Source: Brachionus manjavacas
Lineage: Eukaryota > Rotifera > Eurotatoria > Ploima > Brachionidae
Direction: 5' to 3'
Length of the DNA stretch: 64,000 bases
NCBI GenBank assembly: GCA_019054805.1
Contig: JAHQIY010000009.1
Location: 1,922,001-1,986,000, forward strand
Shown: piece after piece, positions 18,634 through 30,458 of the stretch
Position numbering within the stretch: the first letter of the stretch is position 1
Layout: every line of letters begins with the position of its first letter
Program-made: the position numbers and the translations under genes
The notes under the pieces: generated by a model
Told to the model about the DNA's origin: nothing
The model's input: the letters and a program-made list of their open reading frames with translations, nothing else
The model's database searches: none

Positions 18634-18799
18634 TGGTTTAATCAAAAAAAGAAATTTTTTTTTTTTGGGGTCTTTCATTAAAATCTGGTAAACATCTATT
18701 TTTTTGCTCTAGGTTTGGTCTAGTGGTTAGAGATCGAATTGAATTTCAGAAAAATTATCCGGTAAGCAAAATCAAGGTAAATAAGTGAATGCTTCGAAA
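18634..18799. other. Short spacer with a tRNA A-box-like motif
   Basis: TTGGTCTAGTGGTTAGAG at about 18717-18734 looks like the 5' half (D arm) of a tRNA. No B box follows, so it is at most a tRNA or SINE head fragment. Confidence 0.3.
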
Positions 18800-19015
18800 C
18801 AGACTTGTTTTTAAGTCAAGTCAATGACTTAATAAATCCATATTTGATACCAATAAAGTAGTTGCTTCCAAATTCCTGGCCGTTAATTTTGACCTATGTG
18901 CTCTGTAAATGTAACCAGATTTGGGAAAAAATTCTTTCAACAGGTCCAGATGAAGCAAGTATTGACTTGAATTTTTGTGTTTTAGACTTAAAACTGTGAC
19001 TTTTAAACAAGTCTG
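18800..19015. mobile_element. hAT-type MITE, copy 2 (216 bp)
   Basis: It begins CAGACTTGTTTTTAAGTCA and ends TGACTTTTAAACAAGTCTG. The perfect 8-bp duplication CTTCGAAA lies at 18792-18799 and 19016-19023. It has one AAGTCAAGTCAATGACTT unit near the left end, whereas copy 1 has several. It is the shortest and cleanest copy and defines the family's ends. No coding capacity is seen. Confidence 0.9.
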
Positions 19016-19693
19016 CTTCGAAATTTTGAAGTAAAAATTTAATTTTTATGTTTTATAGAAAAAATAAATGTCACAAATAAATCAGGTTTTTGATGATTGT
19101 TTATTTGAATTTTCTAACAATAAAGACGCTAATTTGTTATGATCTTAAAGTCCTTACCTGAAATCATATTTTAAATTTATTTTAATATCTATTCTATTTT
19201 CTTTTGTTTAATTAGAATAATTTTGGGAAGACCTTTGAACAGTTTGAGATGATAAAAGATAACCTTTTTACTTGGATGAAAAAAATAAGTTTTATATAAA
19301 ATTCAAAATCAGTTTTATTTTTTGATCATTTACAAAAAACTGCTTCAAAAACAAAATATGTTTTTAATTTTTTTTTAAATGTAAAAAAAATTTTTAGTGA
19401 TTCAGAAAATTTTGGGATTTTTTTTATTTTTTGATTCTTTTGCTTGGTCTAACTGACGTCAATGAGTCAGTAGGTTTATTATTCTATTTCTCAAAACTTA
19501 AAATTTTCTTGGCTATTTTAAACTTATTTTCAAAAATATTCGCCTAAAGATGCTATACTATAGAAAAATATTGCATGGAGAACTTAAACTATACTTTAAA
19601 ATCCTTTAAAGAAAAGAAAAAGTGCATTGGTACATCAGGCTAACTATAAGAAAGAGTTTATTACATCCAGGTTATGAACTCTGCAGCACAGTT

Positions 19694-19994
19694 AGAGGTC
19701 ATTGCTTGAGAATTATCGCTCAAAAAATTTAGGTTTCGTGAGATCAACGATTTCCACTCGACAGACAACACTAGAATCAACTTTCTTGCTAACCGAATTT
19801 GGAACAAATGGAATAATTTACTCGAAAAGTGGTCAATCAAAGTGAAACAAAAAGCTTCAAGAATGAGGCAGACAAATGCTAAAAGTCACATGAAAATTGA
19901 AAAAAGCACGGGCTGCTCCAGCTCAGCATCATCTGCTGTTGAGCTTTTCAAAGACATAAAATCTTTGAGCACTCAGAACTACTACTATAATTAA
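19694..19994 (+). mobile_element. LINE ORF2 C-terminal relic
   Basis: RGHCLRIIAQKI is followed, after a stop and frameshift, by a frame open to TAA at 19992 (FREINDFHSTDNTRINFLAN, then RIWNKWNNLLEKW). This matches the LINE ORF2 tail (RGH....R.NFF.NRV.N.WN.LP). The frameshift shows that the copy is dead. Confidence 0.6.
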
Positions 19995-21944
19995 TTTATA
20001 AAGCCCCAATCTTTCATTAAAACTCTATGGATCGTTCATTTCCATTTGAATTGTTCAATAAGCTAAAATAATTTAGAATTACTCAATTTTAAAAATTTAA
20101 TTTTTTGTTAAATCTTGATTTTTTAAATAAAGTTCAAAAAAAACTTTTTGTTTTAAAATAGGATATTTTAAATTAAATATTTTTTTTAATTTTAATTTTC
20201 TATTTCTTAATAAGAAATAAAAAGTCTCACTTATAATTTTCTAGTAAATAAATAAAAATTATAAAAGATATCATTTTGCAGTGAAATTAACTTGAAAATT
20301 TTTAATTTTAAAAAATAGGCTTAACGTCTCGTTACTCGCATATAAAGCTCTGCTTCCTGTACTTTTAATATAGAAAATTTCGAATTTAATTTGATTAATT
20401 TTTTGAAATTTTTTTATAAATAAGGGCACAATATTAACGCTTCTATAAATTTAACTGATATTATAGTAATTGAGTCAACTAAAACAAATGTTCTTAGAAC
20501 AAACCTAATTTTTTCTTTCCATCTCCCAAATTGTCAATTGTTTACCCAATATATTTTAGAAATTATTCAGGAAAAATGCAAAAAACTTGCCTTCGCCAAA
20601 AGATACCCTTCAAAGTTCTTCTATCAAATAATATTCCATATTTTATCAACCATTAAATTAAAGTTTAATTACTCCACAACCTCAAATCTATTCGTATTTG
20701 ATTTATTTAACTCTTTTGATTTTATAAAAAAAGTTGAAAAAAAAAGAAATAAAAAAAAATAATAATAAAAAAATCAATAAAAGGAAAAAGAACAATAAAT
20801 TAAAGGCCTTGCCTCGGAAACAACTTGGAAGTAAATTTCTTATAAAATCGAAGAAATATTCTAATATTAGAAAATATTAGGAAGTAAACAATATCAAGAT
20901 CCCAATCACTCTTGAAAACTTAGTATTTAAACTGATAAAAATTTAAGCAGTTGACTTCTGAAATATCTTTTTATGAACCAAGCTAACGACTAAATTGAGT
21001 AATTATTCTCTTATAATGTATTTTTTTTTTCTGAAATCTTAATTATTCAAAGCTGTAACTCGGAATTTAAATTTTGTTTATTTTCTTACATATTTTTACC
21101 TTTTTTATTTAATTTAACTTTTATTGATTTTGAATTTTTATTCTGATAAAACTTTAGATTTTAATTAGTAATTTTATCTCAAGTTTATTGACTGTATTTA
21201 TTTAGCTTTTAAAATCAAATTAATAATTTACTTTCTATAAATATTTACCAAACATGAATGGTAAAGTGTAAACCATTCATAAAATTAAAGATTTTTTAAA
21301 TAAATAAAACGCTTCTATTAATTTTTTAAGAGTAGAAAAAAGGCAAGTTAAACATATCAATTATTCAATAAGATTTTCTGAAAGTGTACTTAAAAAGCTG
21401 GGTGGCTTGTTAACAATTATATTTTATTTAAAAAGATACTTTTGAGTGACATATGCCGAGGACTCTCCAGAACGGCTTTATGCATTCTTTTTTTTTTTAT
21501 AATTCCTAGGTTAATCAACAGGCTTGTGCCCATGCCTCAAGAGACTGATTAACACTTCATTTATCTAAATTCAATTAAAATAAAAAGTAAAATCTATATA
21601 AAAATTATTTAATTTATAAAAAAAGTTAAGAATAAATTTGGATTTGATTATTTCACTTGGAATTTTTTATATTATCTGTCCTCGATTTTTTTTTAAAAAT
21701 TTATCAAAATTTTTAAAGAAGATTTAAGAAAAAAAGCACGATCTGAAAAAATTTTAAAACTAAAATAAGAAAATTTTTTTTGATAATTTTTTATCACCTG
21801 ATTTTTATTTCAAAATATGTGAAACATAAATGAAAAAACCCAAATGATATTTTAATCCATTTAAAAAAAAAATTAAAAAATTTTATTAAAAAATTAAAAA
21901 TTAAAATTTCCATTTTCTAAATTGAATCATTTGTCCAAGTTGAC
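19995..21944. other. AT-rich intergenic region
   Basis: No gene is supported. The 74-codon ORF at 20538-20762 is low-complexity Lys/Phe/Asn and not convincing. A structured element lies at 21510-21553. A possible poly(A) signal for the minus-strand channel gene is at about 21883. Confidence 0.5.
21510..21553. other. Nested stem-loop
   Basis: The outer stem GTTAATCA/TGATTAAC (8 bp, perfect) encloses an inner AGGC/GCCT stem. It is GC-richer than its surroundings and is followed by an AT-rich tail. It may be a LINE or SINE 3' hairpin or a small structured RNA. Confidence 0.4.
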
Positions 21945-23333
21945 TTATTTATGATTCTTAACTTCCAAAAAAATCAAAGCTATTAATTCCAAAAATTCAA
22001 TTAAAGTAAGAACACTCATTCCCAAAAATAAGCCTCCTATGCCACCAATGCTTGATAGTAAATCAACGAATTCAATTGTGGGATATTCGCTAATTTTAGT
22101 ATAGCTTAAACTTTTATAATAAATGTTTACTATTGCAATGGTATCAAAAGAATCACTTATATCTAAATAAATACCTTCTTTTTTATTATATTTCCGATAC
22201 AGCTCTTGGTATTTTGATGCAGAGAAATGGCTTGTTGAAATAGTCTTATCAAACCACATACCAGTGCATTCTAGTGGACATTCTTCAAAACATTTTCTGA
22301 AATTTTTTTCATAAACAAATATTTTATTTAAACAGCGAATCTGAGTTTGGTTTGAGCATAAAGGCAATCCTAAAAATGAAGCCATAAATGAATCTTGACA
22401 TCCGCATTTTTCTAGTAACAAATCTTGATAGCAATAATCAGTACAAAGCATTTGAGTATATCCATTTTCGTATTTACTATCGAGTTTATAATCTTTGGAT
22501 GAAAAAAAGTTTGGATAGTTGCTATTTTTATCACAATTGCTGTAGGGTTTTTCTTCTAGCTCATAAAATGTTCTTGAAAGTGCAATGTTTGTTTCTGTTT
22601 TCAGGGGTACTGTGACTGGATCTACCAAGCTAGGATATGTTGTAAGATTATGAATGTAAATCAAGCCACCTGAGTTCGGATTGAGATATTTTAAGCCTTC
22701 TGGTACGCTCAGATTCAAAATAAGTCTCAAACCACCAATTCTGTAAATATTTCTAATGGTTTTTAAATCTATTTTGTCATCTTTTTCTGAATTAAATTGA
22801 TAACAATTTCCGTGATTCGGATGCAAAAATAATTTGAATTGTGACTGATTGCATGGTAAAAAATCAAAATAACATTCGACCATAATTTTATCAATTGAAT
22901 CGCCAAATAAATATTTATTATTTTCATATTGCTTAGAATTTTTTGCTAAATTTCTATAAAAATACTCATAAAGATATGATAATGGACTTGTTTCTAAAGT
23001 GTGGTTTTCAAAACTTTTGGAAAAGTTGACTGAAAAATCTGAAGTAAAAAAGTTCATATTACAGATTGTTACAGTGGGAAACTCAGCTGAATAATGATTA
23101 ATGATTCTTGTTTTTGTAATAACTTCATTTTTCATATAATTGATGACGTTTTTACTTACCATGAGCGCACATAATCCTGTTGATAAAACTGAAAATACGA
23201 TCCAAATAGTCCTTGTAAAAAGGTTTTTGGATCTTAGAATATTTGGGAATCCATGGCTAGTTGACATTAGTAAGCATTCTTGCAAAATTTTCTTAAGGTT
23301 ATCCTTTAGGGTATCAATTTTTGTTTGCTTCAT
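21945..23333 (-). CDS. DEG/ENaC-family sodium channel subunit (462 aa)
   Basis: Single exon. The short cytoplasmic N-terminus carries the gating HG motif (TSHGFPN, ~25-31). TM1 lies at about residues 40-60. A cysteine-rich extracellular domain follows (CNMN..., CYQDLLLEKCGCQD, CFEECPLEC). TM2 has the signature GGIGGLFLGMSVLTLIE, which includes the GxS selectivity filter (Gly-Met-Ser). The C-terminus is only a few residues long. These features define an amiloride-sensitive or acid/peptide-gated trimeric cation channel of the plasma membrane. The ligand cannot be told from sequence. At 462 aa it is on the short side, as in FaNaC-like channels. Confidence 0.93.
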   Translation of the reverse strand: MKQTKIDTLKDNLKKILQECLLMSTSHGFPNILRSKNLFTRTIWIVFSVLSTGLCALMVSKNVINYMKNEVITKTRIINHYSAEFPTVTICNMNFFTSDFSVNFSKSFENHTLETSPLSYLYEYFYRNLAKNSKQYENNKYLFGDSIDKIMVECYFDFLPCNQSQFKLFLHPNHGNCYQFNSEKDDKIDLKTIRNIYRIGGLRLILNLSVPEGLKYLNPNSGGLIYIHNLTTYPSLVDPVTVPLKTETNIALSRTFYELEEKPYSNCDKNSNYPNFFSSKDYKLDSKYENGYTQMLCTDYCYQDLLLEKCGCQDSFMASFLGLPLCSNQTQIRCLNKIFVYEKNFRKCFEECPLECTGMWFDKTISTSHFSASKYQELYRKYNKKEGIYLDISDSFDTIAIVNIYYKSLSYTKISEYPTIEFVDLLSSIGGIGGLFLGMSVLTLIEFLELIALIFLEVKNHK

Positions 23334-24226
23334 TTCGATTTGGTTCTTTTTAGTGATATCAAATTTTTCAACAAAAAATCTTCAACTAAAAAAATTTCTA
23401 ATGTTTTTTTTGTTATTTAAAAATTAATAAGATTGTGGCAGTTTCAATTTTTAAATTAATTTTATCGACTTTCTTGAAATTTATCAAGAAAATTAATTCC
23501 AGAATTTCAAATCACCATCATTTATAAATAATTCATAAAACGAAAATCAGGACTGATTAAATGGTCAGTATTTATTTTAAAACACCCGCATTTTATAATT
23601 TATAAAATCTAAAAAAGTGTAACTAAAAATTTATTTTTTTTTAATTTTAAATCGAAATTAAAATAAGTAAAAAAAAATTTATTTAACTAATTTAAAAACT
23701 AATATATTAAAAAGCCTTTGTTCCTTTATTACGTATATCGTTTTTACATGCTGCTCCAATTGACACTTGCTTGACATAAAAATGTTTTTTTTATATCCAC
23801 TTTTAATTCATGTCACCATCATTTGGATAATTTATAATCTGAAGCCTCTCTTAGTATGCTCGATAAACTTAGAAAGGTGGTGAGTACAAAAAACTCTTTT
23901 TTAAGCAGCAATGCTTCTGTAGGCTGACAAAATTCAACTAATATTGCTCTTCAATGTGTCACCGAAAAAATTTGCTTCTACTTCCTATTTCATGACTTAA
24001 AGTCCAGTGGTAATGATTATTTGTTTTTTTTAAGTCCAAGTTTTGTTGAAATTATAGTGTCATTTTAATTAAGCAATCTAAAGCCATTTGTTTTGTTTTT
24101 TATGACATTGACAGAATTTCATAAGTTTTTAAAATTTAGATAATTAAAAACTTATTCGAATAAATTAAATTTAAAAAATTAACTTCAAATAAAAATTATA
24201 AAACCAGACTGATATTTAATTTGGTG
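23334..24226. other. Divergent spacer between channel gene and HIRA
   Basis: About 890 bp of AT-rich sequence that must contain both promoters. No mobile element or core promoter motif stands out. Confidence 0.4.
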
Positions 24227-27200
24227 ATGAAGCTTTTTAAACCCTACTGGGTTAACCACAATGGTATCTAGGAACGAAAAAATATTTCTTCTAAATTTAT
24301 TATTTTATTAGGAAATGCAATATTTTCAATAGATGTTCACCCGGACGGCTCCAGATTTGCCACTGGTGGTCAAGGTATTCAAAATTTAAAATAAACTACA
24401 ATTTTGTTGTAAATTGTACACAAACAACAGGAAATGATAGCGGAAAAGTGGTTATTTGGAATATGGGTCCTATTTTGGACAAGTCTAAGGAAATAGATGA
24501 AAATGTTCCAAAAGTTTTATGCACCATGGATCACCACATAGGTACTAAGGCAAATTTTATAATTTTAAATTCAACTTAATTAAAATAAAATTTATCGCAG
24601 CTTGTGTCAATTGTGTCAGATGGTCAAATAATGGCCTTTTTTTGGCAAGCGGAAGTGATGACAAGTTAATAATGATTTGGCACTTTGCATCAGGGTACTT
24701 AGATATTTACCTAATTAGGTTTTTTAATCATTTGATTATTGATAGACAAGGGTTTCAAAATATCGAAAACTGGAAATGTGGTTTCACTCTTCGGGGTCAT
24801 TCAGGCGGTAATAATAAACAAAAAAATTAAACTAATATTTCTAGTTTAAAATTTAGACATTCTGGACTTGGCATGGTCGTCGACTGACGCTTTTCTAGCT
24901 AGCTGTAGTGTTGATAACACAATCATAATTTGGAATGCTTTAAAATTTCCAGATATAATAAAAAGAATTAGCGCTCATAGTGGTCTTGTCAAAGGAGTAG
25001 CTTGGGACCCTATCGGGGAATATTTTGCTTCACAAGTAGTCAAAAATTTAAAAAATATTTTGATTAATTTCAAATTTTAAATTTAAGTCCGATGACAAAA
25101 CTCTAAAAATTTGGAAAACCTCAGATTGGAGTTTGGAAAAAACAATCGATGAGCCATTCAAGCATTGCACTGGGACCACTCATGTGCTACGCTTGGGCTG
25201 GTCTCCCGATGGCCAAATAATTTTAAGTGCACATGCCATTAATAACAGTGCACCTACGGCTCAAGTAATCGACCGGATAAATAAATGGAATACTAAACTT
25301 GACTTTGTTGGTCATCGGAAAGCTGTTACCACTGTTGTAAGTATTTTTAATTGACAAAAAATTCCAAAAAAATTAATTTAATTTTTGAAGAGATTTTATC
25401 CCAAAATTTTAAAAAGCACTGACGCAGAAAAGACTCACTGTTTGTGCGCTGTTGGCAGCCGCGATAGATCTGTTTCAATTTGGCTGACTAGCTACAGTAG
25501 GCCTTTATGTGTTATTGGTGATGTGTTTGACAACCCTGTTATGGATTTATCTTGGCGAAAAGAAGGACAACCTGGTCTATTGGCCTGTTCGATGGATGGC
25601 ACTGTTTTATACTTGGAATTCCCGCATGCTGATGTTGGCACACCATTGACTAGCAACGAAACTGATGAAATTTACAAATCTAAATATGGACTCAGTTTAA
25701 GCGAGCAAATAGCCAAGAATAACCAATTTAATTCAGACAAAAATGAAAAAAAAAATTCTCAAAATTTAAAATTTATTGAAAATCCGGAAATTTTGCTCGC
25801 CCAAACAAACGAAGTAAAAAAAGTAGTCTTCTCGGAAAATTCTCAATCGAATTTTTCCTTCAAAGGATACTCAAATCCATTTGTATCAACCAATTCAAAT
25901 TCCGAACCTCCTGAAGTAAATTTAATTTTTTAAAATAAATTTTTTTTAAATAAAATTTTCAAATTTAATCCTTCAGAATTTTAAACAAATTGAAAGAAGA
26001 ATGCCAGATGGTAGGCGCCGCATTACCCCAATATGCGTGGCTAAACCGGGCGAATACAACACACCAAAGCCATTCGGAGCTACATCTGTCCAATTGTCTA
26101 ATGAGAACTTTACCAGTTCGATTGGATTCGCTCAACCTAGCCTGTCTTCAAGTCAATTTGTGGACTTAGCCAAGCCATCGGAACCTATTAAGGAAGTTTC
26201 GGCTCAAGCGAGTCCAGCACCAGTGCCTGATCCTGTCAAAAAACCCGACACTGATATGGCAAAATTACAAAAGAAAGTTTTAGCTGTGAGAGACATCTCA
26301 AACAAGCCGGAAACAATTTTTGTCGACAAAAGACCTATTGAACAAGTTGGCACTCAAATAATTTTTTCTGGTAATCAACAGCAAGCACCAAAATTCAAGT
26401 CTAATTTGACTATCGGGGACAAATATCTAGAGCCTTTAAAATTTTCAGACAAATCGACAAAAATCGGAAAATCAAACGATTTGATATCAATTCACAATCA
26501 AATAGCCTTAAAACAAAATCAACGTTCAATCTATTTTACCACTGAGTCCGATGCCAATACGCCAAAGTTAAATTCAATAAAATATATTTTAAATAATAAA
26601 GAAAATAAACAAGAACTCAAATGGATTTATTATTTTAATGAGCCTGTTTGTGAAGTTAAACTGAACAGATCACTAGTGGCCTGTGTGTGCCACGATGCTT
26701 GCCTGTACCTGTTAAAATTATTAAATGGTTCTTTGATATCTTCACCCATTGTTTTGGATTCAAAAGCAGCTGTTTTGTCCATATCGAACTATTCAAATCT
26801 AAATTACATAATGGTTGTTACCGAAAAGGGCTTTTTGTACCTTTGGCTATTGACCGTGGACCCGAGCAAAAATGACACTATATCAGAGGCTTCTGTGACC
26901 AACTCTTTCGACACATTAACTACTCTTGTTTACCATCAATCTTGCCAATACATAGTAGAGGGTAAAATTATTGTCAAACAAAAATTAATTTATCTAAATT
27001 TAGACTTAAGGAAAATCTTTGATAAAATCATTTGTGACTGAGAATGGAACACCGGTCATGCATCTATCTGAAAATAAATCCTATTTTTACTCACTGGACT
27101 TGCGGTGCTGGCAACTAGTTCCATTAAATGGCTCGGTTTTGAAAGACAGTCTTAAACTAATAATAAAATCAAATAGCATATTTACTCAGTCGAGTGAAAA

Positions 27201-27823
27201 TGAGCAGATGAATGATAGACCTCTTGATTATATTCAGTCATATGAAAAGGGCACTAAGTATTTTAGAAATTTTATTTTAAAAAAAAAATAATTTTTATGG
27301 TTTTTAAAGTCTTTCTAGATCAATTAATTTAATTTATCAAAATTCTGATTACTCAAATGATCTCATTAACAAAAAGGACTTGACTTTGGTTCAGTTGGAG
27401 TCGCAAATAAATGCCGCTTTGGGCCTCAAGTCTGCTAAAGAGTACAAATTTTGGTTGCTGACTCTGGCTCGATATTTGGTCGAGAATAATTATGAAGAAA
27501 AGTTAGCCAGCTTGTGCAATTCTCTATTGGGACCGGTATATTCGGCAAATTGGTGTGATAGAATTTTAAATATAAAAAAAAGAGACATTTTAAAGGAAAT
27601 GCTTCCGATTATGGCTCAAAATTTAGAGCTTCAAAGACTCTACTCGAGTCTGAAGGATCAATTGAATCAAGTGGAAGAGAAAGTAAATTCGAAAAAAAGT
27701 GTTTTAAATAAAATCATGGCTTCCGAGAATATATCTTGTCGCGAAACGGTTAAAAAAAATGAAAATTGTGCCGAAGAACCAAGTGAAAAAAATCCTATTC
27801 CCATGGAACAAGAACAAGCTTAA
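24227..27823 (+). CDS. HIRA: HIRA histone H3.3 chaperone (11 exons, 1018 aa)
   Basis: Exons: 24227-24263, 24312-24374, 24431-24541, 24601-24694, 24746-24807, 24857-25035, 25088-25336, 25391-25915, 25977-26961, 27011-27257, 27319-27823. Introns are 48-61 bp, GT-AG, and all phases agree. The N-terminus (MKLFKPYWVNHNG, then IFSVDIHPDG) starts a WD40 propeller of about 365 residues (ASCSVDNTIIIWNA, HSGLVKGVAWDP, VGSRDRSVSIWLT). The ASF1-binding B domain is intact at ~448-462 (DGRRRITPIC). The C-terminal HIRA domain (~650-1000) is present (YLENQ-like helix, YARYLV). The length nearly equals human HIRA. The protein deposits H3.3-H4 independently of replication in the nucleus, with UBN1 and CABIN1. 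A possible poly(A) signal ATTAAA is at 27881. Confidence 0.95.
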
Positions 27824-29698
27824 TTATTAGTTTTGATGTAAATTGGTGTTCATTTTATTTTATGTAAAAATATTATTTGTATTAAAGAAATATTTATACA
27901 AAAAAAAACAGTCATTTTAAAATTTAGAATTAACATTCTAATATCTAAAAAAATATTAAATTAATTAAATTATTTTATTAAGTTTCGACAATTTTAAATT
28001 AGATAGAGGCTCATTTTTTTGGAGTATAATTTTTAGAAAAATTAAAATACCTGGTTATAATCATATATAATTAATTTAGAAAAAAAGGTTCTAAAATATT
28101 TCTGCAAATATGAATTTAAAATCAAAAAAATTGAATATTTTTTTGTATTCTTTAAAAGTCAGAGGAGTGTTAAAAATATTTTATTTACAATATTAAAAGC
28201 TCGTAAATAATTTTGCTTTGCATTTTAATTATATTTAAAAAAAAATTTTAAAACATTTTTAACTTTTTTTTTTACTTAAAATTTTACAAAAATATCTAAG
28301 GTTCTATTGTTTTTAGAAAAATCATTTTTAATGAGAAACTAATGCATAAAAGAAGTTTTCGGTTAAAAAATTTAAAATAATTGTCATAGTTGAATTTTGT
28401 CAATTTGACACTTTTTCAAAATTTTTACTTTAATTTTTTCTTTAACCATAACAATTAATTATTAATGGCGTTAAATGCTCTGTCTTTGAGTATTAGGATC
28501 AGACTGAATATTAAAGCCCAAATTGTGCTCAGGTCCACTACTAGCTAGCCCATGAGATTTATTCTTATAATGAGAAAAATAAGTAAAGGATGTGACTATT
28601 GCCAAAATTTATTTTGCATTTTTTGCAGTTAATTCCAAAAAATTGGCACCATTTTCAATATTTGATTTTATCGCTTTTCTGTTATCTTTAAAACATAATT
28701 TTTTGATAAATTTTTAACAACTAGGAAAATCATTTTTTTGACAAAAAGAATTTTAGAAGGGTCCAAGTTGGCTCTGTATTTTTCAAAGATTTAAAAAATC
28801 AAAACATTTGCAATCAAATTTTAAACTTAAACCAAAGTTGCTTTTAGTCAAAAGTTAATGTTTTGAATTTTTGTTTTTTTCCCTACCTGCCGGACAATAA
28901 TACATTTGAGCAACACAATAAACGCATTGAACGATAAATGGTCTTGTAAACCCTGCGGCTCAGAACTACAATATTTACTAATTTTGACATTTAACTGTCA
29001 TGACTTTCACTGAAACTTGTGACATCAAGTCTGATTTAAACAAATAGTAAAATTATATATTATAAAAATTTTAAGAGATGGACTATTTCTAATTAATTTC
29101 TAAATCTTTTAATAATTAAAATTTAGATTGTAAATTTTGATGTGTGTGATGCTTTGGTTTTTAGATTTATGAAAATTTTTAAACTTTTTGTAATATATGC
29201 CTATGCCATAAAATCCAAGAATTTTCATGGCTTAAGTTATTTAATTTAATCATACATTAAAATAAAAATAGTTTCTAGATAAGCAAAAAATTAATTATCA
29301 TTATGCAAAAATTAGTGTAGAATTTTTAAACACAATGGATAAAAAAATGAAAATTAAACGATAAAAGAAGGGGTCAAAAAATAAAAATTAAACGATAAAA
29401 GAAGGGGTCAAAAAATAAAATTTATAGTTTATTATTTTAAAAAATAATGCTCATATCTTTAAAAGACCCAGTCTTTATTCATTTAAACAAATAAACTTAA
29501 AATTGTTTTTAGAAAAAATGATTTATGGTAGAAATTTAAAAAAAGTTTAAGAAAATCATGTTCAAATGTAGTAAAAAATTCTAAAATTTATCTGTAAACT
29601 CAACAAGAGTTTTAAGTCAAATAGCTCAAAAAATTTTTTTAAATTATTGAATAATAAAATCGTAATAGCAATAAAAAATATAATTTTTATTATTTTAG
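27824..29698. other. AT-rich intergenic region
   Basis: No gene seen. It includes a 34-bp tandem duplication near the right end. TATTTTAG sits directly before the next ATG, so a 5'-UTR intron may end there. Confidence 0.45.
29350..29417. repeat. Two tandem copies of a 34-bp unit
   Basis: Two identical, adjacent 34-bp units contain AAACGATAAAAGAAGGGGTC. This looks like a recent local duplication. Confidence 0.85.
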
Positions 29699-30458
29699 AT
29701 GTCACAAGAAATATCAAAAATAATCAAACTCGAAGAGATTAAGAAAAAAAAGCTGATCGAATTGATAGAAGACTCTTTTGATAAATCTCTTATCGATGAT
29801 TTAAAACATGAAGTTAATGAAGAATTTATAAGCGTTGGTTTGTTGATGAAAATTAAAAAATTATCTAAACGAAAAGCGCAGAATGAAAATAAATTTTATA
29901 TCAACGATTGGATTATGGGCGCTGAACTCTTTGCACCAAAAATAGAACCTATCCAAAAAGTTTGTCTTGACTTTAATTAGAAAAAAGGGTAATTTTTAAA
30001 TACAGAATCCGGAACATGAAGAAAATATGAGGTGTCTGAGGGCTAGATTAGAGGAAGAGGAATATCAATCCATGGTAAGGAATGTAGACATGAATTCAAA
30101 TAGAAAAAATGACAATTATTCTGGTCTATCGGCTGATTGTAAGCTTTAAAATTTGATTTAATTTCTTAAAGGCGAATTTTAATTTAAATTAAAGTTAGAA
30201 CTCAAAGTGGTCAATTGACTTCTATAGTTAATGTGCTAGCGGTCATTGGTGGCTCGTTTTTTTTTGGCTACAAAGCAGTAGAGTTCATGTCTGAGGAACA
30301 GAATGTATCAAGGGTAAGTTTATCTCTTTAGAAATGCGGGCTTTTTATTTTTTTGTTTCAAGCAATTGATCGGTGGATTTATTTTAGCATTGATAGCAGC
30401 TGTAGCTGATTTTTATTTTTTATTCAAAAAGCTTAATAAACTGGACAAGAAATTGTGA
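29699..30458 (+). CDS. TMEM199: TMEM199/VMA12 V-ATPase assembly factor (4 exons, 202 aa)
   Basis: Exons 29699-29959, 30006-30138, 30195-30313 and 30363-30458 join in frame to 202 aa, close to the family's ~208. The N-terminal part is a charged cytosolic domain with IMGAELFAPKIEP. The next exon has the conserved RCLRARLEEEEYQSMV stretch. Two membrane helices follow: LTSIVNVLAVIGGSFFFGY (~137-155) and LIGGFILALIAAVADFYFLF (~173-192). The protein ends with a Lys-rich tail. This is the layout of yeast Vma12 and human TMEM199, ER membrane factors for assembly of the V-ATPase V0 sector. AATAAA is at 30484-30489. Confidence 0.9.

Noticed and set aside
20538-20762. 74-codon ORF in the intergenic region
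   Set aside because: Low-complexity Lys/Asn/Phe composition with no recognisable domain or splice context.
28980-29040. GACTT/AAGTC-like motifs resembling MITE ends
   Set aside because: The match is weak and has neither paired ends nor a target duplication.
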